DNA of 64,000 nucleotides from Regnicoccus_A sp014224355 (GTDB lineage: Bacteria; Cyanobacteriota; Cyanobacteriia; PCC-6307; Cyanobiaceae): assembly GCF_050920705.1 (NCBI RefSeq), contig NZ_CP154799.1:2914001-2978000 (forward strand), read 5' to 3'. Of the stretch, positions 43,713 to 52,459 are shown in pieces. The notes below the pieces were generated by a model. The model made no database searches. It saw nothing but the letters and a program-made list of their open reading frames with translations, and was not told where the DNA came from. A program made the translations under genes and the position numbers. Every line of letters begins with the position of its first letter. The stretch's first letter is position 1.

Positions 43713-43786
43713 GGGCCGTTAGCTCAGCTGGATAGAGCATGCGACTTCTAATCGCACGGTCGCTGGTTCGAATCCAGCACGGCCCG
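43713..43786 (+). tRNA. tRNA-Arg (anticodon TCT)
   Basis: The acceptor stem GGGCCGT/ACGGCCC, D-loop TAGCTCAGCTGGATAGAGC, anticodon loop CTTCTAA and T-arm GCTGGTTCGAATCCAGC are clear. Anticodon TCT reads AGA. CCA is not encoded. Confidence 0.95.
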
Positions 43787-43915
43787 TTCCCCCATCCCCC
43801 AGCCTCTGGCGCGCCAGAAGCCTCACCAGCATTCCCTGACCTCGCAGCGATTCGGTAGCAGCAGCGCCGACCGAACCAGCGATTTGTCAACAATCTTGAT
43901 AAATCCACTGAATCC

Positions 43916-44365
43916 GTGAGCTCCGCCGCCATGGCCCTCACACGACGCGTCGAACTGTTGCCGTTGGAGCGCACCTCCTCAGGCAATGCACTCTTCAGCG
44001 AGGCCCAGCCCAGCGACGAAACCCTGATCGCCGATCTCGCCCCCCATCAGCCCGTCTCGATCTTCTGCCACCGCCGCCAGACCGATCAACTGATCCTGCT
44101 GCGCGGCTCCCTCGAGTTGGTGGTGCTGGAGGGCGGCCGGCTCGTGCTCATTCCCCTGCGGGAAGACGAACCGATGCTGGTGCGCATCCCCCCTGGCGTC
44201 CCCCACGGGGCGGTCAACAACAGCCGCCATTACGCCACGGTAGTGAATGCCGTGCTGCGCCACGGCCCACCCGACCCGCGCGACTACAAGCCACGGCCAC
44301 TTCCCCATAGCCTGCAGGCGCAGTGGCGGGCCATGACAGGCGATAGGCCTCAAACGGTGTCCTGA
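43916..44365 (+). CDS. Cupin-fold protein
   Basis: 149 residues from GTG 43916; an ATG at residue 6 is equally possible. A single cupin barrel: HRRQTDQLILLRGSLELVVL (motif 1 region) and LVRIPPGVPHGAVNNS (motif 2, with the metal-type His). It resembles the sugar-epimerase/WxcM-like cupins, but the substrate cannot be told. The tRNA upstream and a long gap downstream give no functional context. Confidence 0.7.
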   Translation: MSSAAMALTRRVELLPLERTSSGNALFSEAQPSDETLIADLAPHQPVSIFCHRRQTDQLILLRGSLELVVLEGGRLVLIPLREDEPMLVRIPPGVPHGAVNNSRHYATVVNAVLRHGPPDPRDYKPRPLPHSLQAQWRAMTGDRPQTVS

Positions 44366-44730
44366 TGCCATCAGGACCCAGCACCTAAAGACAAGACGTC
44401 GGCGGCCGATGGCACTGATCGACGACGCCACGAGCTTCCAAGGAAGAATCACATGTGAAACATCGCGCAATCCCCCCCTCCAAGGTCGGCTGGCGCGGCT
44501 CAGGCAGTGGTCCACTAGGATGCAGATTGTCTGTGATTCCACTTTGCACGACGCCACCAGGGAAGTCATACGAGTTCTGCGCCCTGAAAGTATCCCCATG
44601 AGGCGCTTCCCCTGCTTTCATCATCAGCAATGGTTGCCCTGTCATCGATAAAAGCAACCCCGGCTATCGCCAGACTCCAATCAGTTGATCGCAAGATTCA
44701 GGAATTCTTTCCTAGCTGATCCCGCCCAGG
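44366..44730. other. Intergenic stretch, possible small-RNA locus
   Basis: No convincing protein. A plus-strand frame (44409-44651) is open, but its product looks random. The stretch ends in a strong plus-strand terminator although no gene precedes it closely; the cupin gene stops 366 bp earlier. A short untranslated transcript is therefore possible. Confidence 0.4.
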
Positions 44731-44768
44731 CAAACACAAAGACGTTCTGTCTTTGTGTTTGATTTTTT
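44731..44768 (+). terminator. Strong orphan Rho-independent terminator
   Basis: CAAACACAAAGAC-GTTCT-GTCTTTGTGTTTG is a perfect 13-bp stem, followed by ATTTTTT. On the minus strand no T-run follows, so it is oriented for plus-strand transcription. Confidence 0.88.
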
Positions 44769-44830
44769 CACCATTTCAACGATCTCGATGCAGGCTATAA
44801 GCCAAAAGAAGCTTTTGCCCCAAGCCGACT

Positions 44831-45881
44831 ATGTGGCAACACTTCGCCCCCTTCTCCCCCCCAAGCCTTTCTTCCTGATCGCAGCAAGGCCTGGATCCTC
44901 CTGATCAATCTGGCCATCCTCATCCTGGGCTGGACCATGGCCCGGCAGCTTGACCAGTGGAACTGGCAGTGGCTCTGGCTTTATTTGCCGTTTGCCCTGG
45001 CGATGGGCAACAGCGTGGTCGTTCTGCTATTCAGCACGCACGATCTGATGCATTCCAGCGCCATCAGACATCCACTCATCAAACGGCCCTTGTTCTTAGC
45101 AGGCCTCACCCTGCTTTGGATGCCACCCACCATGTGGAAGGCGGTCCACAACCGCGAACATCACCGAAAGACCAACTCCCTCCAGGATCCCGATCGAAAC
45201 TATCTGCACAGCCAGCCCTTCAGCTGGGGAAAGTGGATTCAGAATCTGTTTGTCCCTTCCTCGGATGTCAACCCCGTTTTTCTCACGATCGGCATGACGC
45301 AGGCGTGGGGAATCCACGCCTTTCGCAATCTCAGCTCCGTCTTGCTGTTCGTGGACGGCTCAGCCCAGCACCCGCCTGCCGCTTTCAAGGTCAGTCCGAA
45401 GGAACGCAGAAATATTACCTACGAACTTCTTGCAATCGCAGCGCTTCACTTCTCAATTATCGCCTACATCGGCTTTAATCCAATTGGGTTAATCCTTGGA
45501 TATCTTCTTCCGATCTGGATCGGCTACGCAGGAGTCATGTTTTATATCTACACCAACCACATGATCTCAAGTCTCACCCCTGTGAACGACCCCCTGGCCA
45601 ACAGCCTCTCCCTACGGGTCCCAGCCTTCATCGACAAACTCCACTTTAACTTTTCATATCATACCGAACATCATGTCTTCCCCGGCATAAATTCAGACTA
45701 TTATCCAATGGTGCAACAATTACTGCAAGAACTTTATCCAGATCGCTACAATCTGATTGACGCCTCTGAGGCCTGGCGGACCATGCTTCAAACACCTCGT
45801 CACTACCTTAGCGAAACTGTTTTCACTGATTGGAAGGGAGAGAAAATAGTCGACTGTCCTCTTCCAAGGCCAATGGGATAA
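44831..45881 (+). CDS. Fatty acid desaturase-family membrane protein (apparent 5' frameshift)
   Basis: The main frame gives 314 residues from an ATG at 44937. The in-frame codons upstream continue as protein (FLPDRSKAWILLINLAILIL), a further membrane helix, but have no start. An ATG at 44831 in another frame (MWQHFAPFSPP) joins it if one base is removed from the seven-C run 44856-44862. Histidine boxes are HDLMH, HNREHH and HTEHH, as in the FADS/beta-carotene hydroxylase superfamily, with hydrophobic segments between. The substrate (acyl lipid or carotenoid) is unresolved. GC is lower than in the neighbours, hinting at transfer. Confidence 0.82.
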
Positions 45882-46018
45882 GCCTGGCCCTGCAGAAGCA
45901 TCAGAGCTAGAGCTGCCTCCCCAGCGGAAAATCCGTATGGAATCCCAAAGAAATCCCTGCGAGGACGCTCAGGCTTCACTGGATCCCTACGGTGATGACT
46001 AGGTGAAACGGCATCGCC

Positions 46019-46495
46019 ATGCCAGTGCCCACGAAACCCGAGTCATTCATGGCGCTCGAGGCGGTACTTCTTCGGCACCACCGAAGCCCTGACAGCCTGA
46101 TCGAGATTCTGCACCAGTCCCAGAATCTCTACAGCTATCTGAGCGATCCCCTGCTCCGCCACGTGGCGACGCGCCTGAAGCTCCCCCTCAGCCGGGTCAA
46201 GGGAACAGCCAGCTTCTATCACCTCTTCCGGTTCCAGCCACCGGCCCGCCACCGCTGCGTGGTCTGCACCGGCACCGCCTGCCAGATCCAGGGGGCCTCG
46301 GCCCTGATCGAAGCCATGGAGGAGAGCCTGGGGCTTCAGATGGGCGACCGCCGCGGCGATGGCTGGGTCAGCCTCTCGGAGGTGCGCTGCCTGGGCACCT
46401 GCAGCGACGCGCCCCTCGTGCTGATCGATGGAACCGTCGGCCGCCAGCAGAGCAGCGATGGCCTGCGCCGCTGGCTGCAGGAGCTGGAGCCATGA
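46019..46495 (+). CDS. hoxE: Bidirectional hydrogenase diaphorase subunit HoxE
   Basis: 158 residues, NuoE-like. A thioredoxin-fold [2Fe-2S] site is formed by C83-x4-C88 (CTGTAC) and C124-x3-C128 (CLGTC). The helical N-terminus (LIEILHQSQNLYSYLSD) is family-typical. HoxE links the diaphorase module to electron carriers in cyanobacterial Hox. It is the first gene of the cluster; the 137 bp before it should hold the promoter. Its stop overlaps hoxF (ATGA). Confidence 0.95.
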   Translation: MPVPTKPESFMALEAVLLRHHRSPDSLIEILHQSQNLYSYLSDPLLRHVATRLKLPLSRVKGTASFYHLFRFQPPARHRCVVCTGTACQIQGASALIEAMEESLGLQMGDRRGDGWVSLSEVRCLGTCSDAPLVLIDGTVGRQQSSDGLRRWLQELEP

Positions 46496-48072
46496 ACGGC
46501 CTGCGCTGCTGCGCCTCGGCCGGCTGCCTGGCCAGGGGCTCCGGTGCCTTGATCGGGGCCCTCGAAACGGCCATCTCCAGAGCTGAACTGGGTGATCGGA
46601 TCCAGCTGCGCCCGGTGGGCTGTCTTGGCCCCTGCAGCCAGGGCCCCCTGCTGGCCCTCGATCCCGATGGCGATCTCTATGCCGGTGTGGGCCCGCAGGA
46701 CGCCGAAACCCTGGTGGCCGCTCTGGCCCGGCGGCTGCATCAGGGCTCTGACCAGGCGACGCCGCTGGAGTGGGCCCCCGCCAGGGGCGAGCGCCTGGAT
46801 CTCAGGGCGCCGTTCTTCCAGCGGCAACGGCGGATCGTGCTGGAGCACTGCGGCCTGATCGATCCCACCGACCTGGAGCAGGCGATCGCCGTGGGGGCCT
46901 ACGGCCAGCTGGAGCGGGTGCTGCAGGGCTGGAGCCCGGAGCGGGTGCTGACGGAACTGCAGCGCAGCGGCCTGCGCGGCCGTGGCGGCGCCGGCTATCC
47001 CACCGGTCTGAAATGGGCCACCGTGGCCCGCATGCCCGGGGCCCGCAAGGTGGTGGTCTGCAACGCCGATGAAGGCGATCCCGGCGCCTTCATGGACCGG
47101 GCCGTGCTGGAGGGCGATCCCCATCGGGTGCTGGAGGGGATGGCGATCGCCGCTTATGCGGTGGGGGCCGATCATGGATTCATCTACATCCGCGCCGAGT
47201 ACGCCCTGGCGATCGAGCGGCTGCGCCTGGCGATCGATCAGGCCGTCCGCCGCGGCCGTCTCGGGCCGGCACTGTTCGGCACGGGCTTCGGGTTCAGCGT
47301 GGAGCTGCGGGTGGGGGCCGGTGCTTATGTCTGCGGCGAGGAAACGGCGCTGATCGCCTCGATCGAAGGCAAACGCGGAACGCCGCGCCCCAGGCCCCCC
47401 TACCCCGCTGAGCGGGGCGTGGGCGGGAAGCCCACCCTGATCAACAACGTCGAAACCTTGGCCAATGTGGCGCCGATCCTGCGGGAAGGCGCCGACTGGT
47501 TCGCCGCCATCGGCACCGCCGGCAGCGCCGGCACCAAGGTGTTCAGCCTCACCGGCCACGTGCGCCGCGGCGGCCTGGTGGAGGTGCCGATGGGCACCAG
47601 CCTGACCACGGTCGTGCTGGAGATGGGAGAGGGGGCCCCGGAGGGATCGGCCGTCAAGGCGGTGCAGACCGGCGGCCCCTCGGGGGGCTGCGTGCCCGCC
47701 GATCGGCTCGACACACCCCTCGATTACGAAAGCCTCCAGGCCCTGGGCACGATCATGGGCTCCGGCGGCATGGTGGTGCTGGATCAGAGCACCGACATGG
47801 TGGCCCTGGCGGCCTATTTCATGGCCTTCTGTCGCGAGGAGTCGTGCGGCAAGTGCGTGCCCTGCCGCGCCGGCACCGTGCAGCTCCACGGCCTGCTGGA
47901 GCGGATCCTCGCCGGCAGCGCCAGCCGCGCCGACCTCGATCAGCTCGAAACGCTCGGCGCGATGGTGATGGACACCAGCCTCTGCGGCCTGGGGCAGAGC
48001 GCACCCAAGCCGATGCTGAGCACCCTGCGCTACTTCCGCGGCGACTACCTCGCCCGGCTGGAGGCCCCATGA
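46492..48072 (+). CDS. hoxF: Bidirectional hydrogenase NAD(P)H-binding diaphorase subunit HoxF
   Basis: 526 residues, NuoF-like. An N-terminal thioredoxin-like [2Fe-2S] domain has C7-x4-C12 and C44-x3-C48. NADH- and FMN-binding motifs follow: GRGGAGYPTGLKW at about 163-175, CNADEGDPGAF, and GAGAYVCGEETALI. A C-terminal [4Fe-4S] site is ESCGKCVPCRAGT plus the later Cys in SLCGLG. This is the site of NAD(P)+/NAD(P)H exchange. Overlaps ATGA with both neighbours. Confidence 0.97.
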   Translation: MNGLRCCASAGCLARGSGALIGALETAISRAELGDRIQLRPVGCLGPCSQGPLLALDPDGDLYAGVGPQDAETLVAALARRLHQGSDQATPLEWAPARGERLDLRAPFFQRQRRIVLEHCGLIDPTDLEQAIAVGAYGQLERVLQGWSPERVLTELQRSGLRGRGGAGYPTGLKWATVARMPGARKVVVCNADEGDPGAFMDRAVLEGDPHRVLEGMAIAAYAVGADHGFIYIRAEYALAIERLRLAIDQAVRRGRLGPALFGTGFGFSVELRVGAGAYVCGEETALIASIEGKRGTPRPRPPYPAERGVGGKPTLINNVETLANVAPILREGADWFAAIGTAGSAGTKVFSLTGHVRRGGLVEVPMGTSLTTVVLEMGEGAPEGSAVKAVQTGGPSGGCVPADRLDTPLDYESLQALGTIMGSGGMVVLDQSTDMVALAAYFMAFCREESCGKCVPCRAGTVQLHGLLERILAGSASRADLDQLETLGAMVMDTSLCGLGQSAPKPMLSTLRYFRGDYLARLEAP

Positions 48073-48785
48073 GCGTGCGCACGCTGCGCATCGACGGCCG
48101 CGATGTGGCCAGCGGCGAGGGCACCACCGTGCTCGAGGCCGCCCGCGACGCCGGCGTGGCCATCCCCACCCTCTGCCACCTGGAGGGGCTCTCGCCCGTG
48201 GCCGCCTGCAGGCTCTGCCTGGTGGAGATCGAGGGCAGCAACAAGCTCCAGCCCGCCTGCATCACCCCGGTGAGCGAGGGCATGGTGGTCCACACCGCCA
48301 CACCACGCCTCAGGGAGATCCGGCGAACGGTGATCGAGCTGCTGTTCACCGAGGGCAACCACGTCTGCGCCGTGTGCGTGGCCAACGGCCATTGCGAACT
48401 GCAGGACCGCGCCGTGGACGTGGGCATGGACCACGCCCGCCTGCCCTACCGCTTCCCCGATCGTCCGGTGGATCTCTCCCACCAGCGCTTCGGGCTCGAC
48501 CACAACCGCTGCATCCTCTGCAGCCGCTGCGTCCGCGTCTGCGACGAGGTGGAGGGCGCCCACGTCTGGGACATGGCCTGGCGGGGGGAGCACTGCCGGA
48601 TCATCGCCGGGCTCGATCAGCCCTGGGGCGCCGTGGATGCCTGCACCGACTGCGGCAAGTGCGTGATGGTCTGCCCCACCGGCGCCCTGTTCCACAAGGG
48701 CGACAGCGTGGCGGAGAAACACGAGGACCCCAGCCGCCTCGCAGCCCTGCTGCAGGCCCGCCGCGCCCGGCAGGAGGCCCCATGA
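48069..48785 (+). CDS. hoxU: Bidirectional hydrogenase diaphorase subunit HoxU
   Basis: 238 residues, like the N-terminus of NuoG. A plant-type [2Fe-2S] site uses C36, C47, C50 and C64. A His/Cys [4Fe-4S] site is H98-x-C100-x2-C103-x5-C109. Two ferredoxin-type [4Fe-4S] motifs follow (C148-x2-C151-x2-C154-x3-C158 and C192-x2-C195-x2-C198-x3-C202). It is the electron wire between HoxF and HoxY. ATGA overlap with hoxY. Confidence 0.97.
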   Translation: MSVRTLRIDGRDVASGEGTTVLEAARDAGVAIPTLCHLEGLSPVAACRLCLVEIEGSNKLQPACITPVSEGMVVHTATPRLREIRRTVIELLFTEGNHVCAVCVANGHCELQDRAVDVGMDHARLPYRFPDRPVDLSHQRFGLDHNRCILCSRCVRVCDEVEGAHVWDMAWRGEHCRIIAGLDQPWGAVDACTDCGKCVMVCPTGALFHKGDSVAEKHEDPSRLAALLQARRARQEAP

Positions 48786-49339
48786 GCCAGCCCGCGAAGC
48801 TGCGTCTGGCCACCGTCTGGCTGGCGGGCTGCTCCGGCTGCCACATGTCGTTCCTCGACCTCGACGAGTGGCTGATCGAGCTCGCCCCCCAGATCGAGAT
48901 GGTCTTCTCACCGATCGCCTCCGACATCAAGACCTACCCCGAAGCCGTGGATGTGGCCCTGGTGGAGGGGGGCGTGGGCACCAGCGAGAACCTCGACCTG
49001 ATCCGCCAGGTGCGGCGGCGCAGCCGCCTGCTGGTGTCGTTCGGCGACTGCGCCGTGACCGCCAACGTGCCCGGCCTGCGCAACCCGCTCGCTGGCCCGG
49101 CGGCGGTGCTGGATCGCTCCTACCTGGAGCTGGCCGACGGCTCGGCCCGGTGGCCCCACGCTCCGGGCCTGGTGCCGGAGCTGCTGGAGCGGGTGCTGCC
49201 GGTGCATGAGCTGGTGCCGGTGGACCTGTTCCTGCCGGGTTGCCCCCCACCCGCCGAGCGCATCCGCGCCGTGCTGGAAGCCCTGCTGCGGGGCGAGCAG
49301 CCACAGATGGAGGGGGCGGAGATGATCCGCTTCGGCTGA
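48782..49339 (+). CDS. hoxY: Bidirectional [NiFe] hydrogenase small subunit HoxY
   Basis: 185 residues. The ligands of the proximal [4Fe-4S] cluster are all present: C17 and C20 (AGCSGCHMSF), C90 (FGDCAV) and C154 (LPGCPPP). The short form, without medial and distal cluster domains and without a Tat signal, is typical of group 3d soluble hydrogenases. It pairs with HoxH. Confidence 0.96.
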   Translation: MSQPAKLRLATVWLAGCSGCHMSFLDLDEWLIELAPQIEMVFSPIASDIKTYPEAVDVALVEGGVGTSENLDLIRQVRRRSRLLVSFGDCAVTANVPGLRNPLAGPAAVLDRSYLELADGSARWPHAPGLVPELLERVLPVHELVPVDLFLPGCPPPAERIRAVLEALLRGEQPQMEGAEMIRFG

Positions 49340-49342
49340 ACC

Positions 49343-50818
49343 ATGACCCGCACCATCCTGATCGATCCGGTCACCCGCATCGAGGGCCACGCCAAGATTT
49401 CGATCCACCTCGACGCCAGCGGCGCTGTGAGCACCGCCCACTTCCACGTGGGCGAATTCCGAGGCTTCGAGGCCTTCTGCGTCGGGCGCCCCTTCAGCGA
49501 AATGGCGGCGATCACGGCACGGATCTGCGGCATCTGCCCGGTGAGTCACCTGCTGGCCGCCGCCAAGACCGGCGACCAGCTGCTGGCGGTCTCGATCCCG
49601 CCGGCGGCCGAGCGGCTGCGGCGGCTGATGAACCTGGCCCAGATCATCCAGTCGCATGCACTTTCCTTCTTTCACCTCAGCAGCCCCGATTTCCTGCTCG
49701 GCTGGGACAGCGACCCCGCCCAGCGCAATGTCTTCGGGCTGATCGCCGCCGATCCCGAGCTGGCCCGTGGCGGCATCCGCCTGCGCCAGTTCGGCCAGGC
49801 GGTGATCGAGCGGTTGGGGGGGCGCAAGATCCACCCGGCCTGGGCGGTGCCCGGTGGCGTGCGCAGCTCCATGCAGCCAGACGACCGCGACTGGATCCGC
49901 TCCCGCCTGAGCGAGGCCGTCGCCACCACCCAGGGCGCCCTCGAGCTGTTCAAGCGCCTGCTGGATGGACCGCTGGCCGCCGAGGCCGGCGACTTCGGCG
50001 ACTTCCCCTCCCTGTTCCTGGCGCTGGTGGGGCCAGACGACCGCTGGGAGCACTACGGCGGCCAGCTGCGCCTGATCGACAGCACGGGGGCACCGGTGGG
50101 CCGTGATCTTCCCTCCGATGGGCTCAGCCCGGAGCAGCTGGACAACCTGCTGGCCGAGGCCGTGGAACCCTGGACCTACCTGAAATTCCCCTACCACAAG
50201 CCGCTGGGCCCGGAGGCCGGCAGCTACCGGGTCGGCCCCCTGGCGCGCCTGAACGTCTGCGAGCGGATCGGCCACGAGCGGGCCGACCGGGAGCTGCTGG
50301 AGCTGCGCCAGCGCGGCGGCCGGGTGGTCACCAGCTCCTTTCACTACCACCTGGCCCGGCTGATCGAGATCCTTGCTGCCCTGGAGGCGATCGAGGCGCT
50401 GCTTGATGACCCCGCACTGAGCGACACCCATGTGCGCGCCCACGCCGGGGTGAATGCCCGCGAGGCGGTGGGCGTGAGTGAAGCGCCCCGCGGCACCCTC
50501 TTCCACCACTACCGCGTCGATTCAGGCGGTCTGATCGAGGCGGTGAATCTGATCATCGCCACCGGCCAGAACAACCGGGCGATGAACCGCACGATCACCC
50601 AGATCGCCCGCCAGCACATCCAGGCGGGTCCAGCTGAAGCGGGCCCCGGCGACCAGCTGCCGGAGATCGCCGAGGGGCTGCTCAACCGGGTGGAGGCGGG
50701 CATCCGCTGCTTCGATCCCTGCCTCTCCTGCTCCACCCACGCCGCCGGCCAGATGCCGTTGCACGTGCAGCTGATCGGACCCGAAGGAGAGGTCTTGCGC
50801 GAACGGTGGCGGGATTGA
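49343..50818 (+). CDS. hoxH: Bidirectional [NiFe] hydrogenase large subunit HoxH
   Basis: 491 residues. The active-site NiFe(CN)2CO centre is bound by RICGICPVSH (C62, C65) near the N-terminus and DPCLSCSTH (C460, C463, H466) near the C-terminus. About 25 residues follow the last His, the extension removed by a maturation protease after nickel insertion. The next gene is that protease. Catalyses reversible H2 production and oxidation. Confidence 0.97.
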   Translation: MTRTILIDPVTRIEGHAKISIHLDASGAVSTAHFHVGEFRGFEAFCVGRPFSEMAAITARICGICPVSHLLAAAKTGDQLLAVSIPPAAERLRRLMNLAQIIQSHALSFFHLSSPDFLLGWDSDPAQRNVFGLIAADPELARGGIRLRQFGQAVIERLGGRKIHPAWAVPGGVRSSMQPDDRDWIRSRLSEAVATTQGALELFKRLLDGPLAAEAGDFGDFPSLFLALVGPDDRWEHYGGQLRLIDSTGAPVGRDLPSDGLSPEQLDNLLAEAVEPWTYLKFPYHKPLGPEAGSYRVGPLARLNVCERIGHERADRELLELRQRGGRVVTSSFHYHLARLIEILAALEAIEALLDDPALSDTHVRAHAGVNAREAVGVSEAPRGTLFHHYRVDSGGLIEAVNLIIATGQNNRAMNRTITQIARQHIQAGPAEAGPGDQLPEIAEGLLNRVEAGIRCFDPCLSCSTHAAGQMPLHVQLIGPEGEVLRERWRD

Positions 50819-51300
50819 GCCCAGGTGCACGGCAGCAGCGAGCCGATCTGCTGATCGGCTGGGGCAATGGCCTGCGCCAGGACGACGGCGTGGGCCTCGC
50901 CATCGCCGAGCGGGTGGAGGGCTGGAGCCGGCCGGGGCTCACGGTGCTGGCCATCACCCAGCTCACCCCTGAGCTGGCAGCGATGGTGGCGGAGGCGAAA
51001 CGGGTGCTGTTCGTGGACGCGGCCCTGGCGCCGGCCTGCCCAGACCCGGGCTGGCGGCTCGAGCAACTGGACACTCCAGCGGATGGGGCCAAGGCGGCCG
51101 GCGCCGAACGCCTGAGCCACCACGCCAGCCCCGGCGCCCTGCTGCAACTGGCCGGCAGCCTCTACGGCCGCACCCCGCCCGCCTGGCAGCTGCTGCTGCG
51201 GGCCCACAGCTGCGAGATGGGCACGGGCCTCAGCGCCGCCACCGCCGCCCTGCTGCCCGAAGCCCTGGCGGCGGTGGGGCGCTGGTGCGGCGATGCATGA
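50806..51300 (+). CDS. hoxW: HoxH-specific maturation endopeptidase HoxW
   Basis: 164 residues from a GTG at 50806, inside the last codons of hoxH. HyaD/HybD-like protease with the N-terminal GWGNGLRQDDGVG motif, whose Asp senses nickel, then FVDAALAP and LSHHASPGALL. It cleaves the HoxH C-terminal extension. It overlaps hoxH by 13 bp and hypA by 8 bp. Confidence 0.9.
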   Translation: MAGLSPGARQQRADLLIGWGNGLRQDDGVGLAIAERVEGWSRPGLTVLAITQLTPELAAMVAEAKRVLFVDAALAPACPDPGWRLEQLDTPADGAKAAGAERLSHHASPGALLQLAGSLYGRTPPAWQLLLRAHSCEMGTGLSAATAALLPEALAAVGRWCGDA

Positions 51301-51634
51301 GCTGGCCCTGATGGAGGAGCTGCGCCGGATCGCCCTGGCGGCGGCGGCGGCCCAGGGGGCCCGCCGGATTCACGCCATGCGGCTGCGGGTGGGACGGCTC
51401 TCCGGAGTGGATCCCGAGGCGCTCCGCTTCGCCTTCGAGGTGGTGATGGCCGAAGGGATGGCCAGCGGCGCACAACTGGAGCTGGAGGTGGTGCCCAGCC
51501 GCTGCCGCTGCGGGCCCTGTGGCGCGCCGTTCGAGCCGGAAGATCTGATCCTGGTCTGTCCGCACTGCGGGGCCCCGGCCGCTGAGGTGCTGGCGGGGCG
51601 GGAGCTGGAGCTGATCGGCCTCGAGGTGTCGTGA
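51293..51634 (+). CDS. hypA: Hydrogenase nickel-insertion protein HypA
   Basis: 113 residues. The N-terminal MHELALMEEL provides the nickel-binding His2, and the zinc site is C-x-C-x2-C...C-x2-C (CRCGPC and CPHC). With HypB it loads Ni into HoxH. It ends the first block of the hydrogenase cluster. Confidence 0.94.
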   Translation: MHELALMEELRRIALAAAAAQGARRIHAMRLRVGRLSGVDPEALRFAFEVVMAEGMASGAQLELEVVPSRCRCGPCGAPFEPEDLILVCPHCGAPAAEVLAGRELELIGLEVS

Positions 51635-51771
51635 AGGAGGCGATCCATGCGGGAAGGAAACGCGGTCAGCAGTAGAAATGAAACCCTATTTCTGGCACGC
51701 TCGTGCAGGATGGCCGAAAGGGCTGTTGCGTACTCGCCAGACAGTGAAGAGAGAGGGCTTTGGATTTGAAG

Positions 51772-52188
51772 TCACACCAGGCTGTTCAGCGCTGCTGCCT
51801 GGCTGATTCTTGCAGCCGAGGATTCAACCTCTTGTGCCACCTCCATCAAGTCTGGCTCTGAGGACAGATTGCGAAGCATGCCCTCCGACCGGATCATGCC
51901 GATCCGGGTCTGGCCAGCTTCGCTGTAGACGGAGATCCGGCAGGGAAGTGCCATGTTCAGCTTCATGTCGCTCATCAACACCTTGGCCGCTTGCTGGGGA
52001 TTGCACACATCAAATACCCGGCATTGCTCGGCAAGGCTGATGCCTTTACTGCGCAGGCTGTCGCCGAGATCCAGCACAACCAACACACTGAACCCATCCG
52101 CTGCCACAGCAAGCTGAAGATCGGCGCTTGCCTTCTCGAACGATTTGGCCGTATCAACAATGAAGTACGGGTTCATGGGATTGGACAC
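51772..52188 (-). CDS. DUF302-family protein
   Basis: 138 residues. The pattern SFEKASADLQLAVAADGFSV, then CRVFDVCNPQQAAKVL, NMALPCRISVYSEAGQTRIG and a helical end is the DUF302 fold. It carries three Cys. The only minus-strand gene inside the hydrogenase cluster, it splits hypA from hypB. Its function is unknown; presence here could reflect later insertion or a redox-linked role. Its start region faces hypB across 271 bp. Confidence 0.8.
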   Translation of the reverse strand: MSNPMNPYFIVDTAKSFEKASADLQLAVAADGFSVLVVLDLGDSLRSKGISLAEQCRVFDVCNPQQAAKVLMSDMKLNMALPCRISVYSEAGQTRIGMIRSEGMLRNLSSEPDLMEVAQEVESSAARISQAAALNSLV

Positions 52189-52459
52189 CTCAAGAGGCCA
52201 GAGGGTGGTCAGGGCTACGGCGACATGGGCTTGGCTCAGGTTCAGCTGAGATCATCCACCAAGTTGCCGGCAGCAGCATCAAGGCACCGCTCCTGAGTGG
52301 CCACCAGAGTGCTCAACCGGCCCGTCTCAAAGGAAGGAATCGCCACTCACCAACAAGGAAGCGCACCAGGGATTTGAGGCGGATGCGGTCCTCCACGACA
52401 GCCACCTGGCCTGTCCCCGATCCAGTCCTCAGACTGAGAGCACCGCCCCCGGCTCCGCC

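Noticed and set aside
44409..44651. 80-residue plus-strand frame before the orphan terminator
   Set aside because: The product has no recognisable feature and the codons do not look coding; an untranslated transcript is preferred.
46336..47889. 517-residue minus-strand open frame in the hydrogenase region
   Set aside because: Antisense to hoxE/hoxF, which carry all expected ligands; same shadow composition.
48908..50509. 533-residue minus-strand open frame
   Set aside because: Antisense to hoxY and hoxH; no domain signal.
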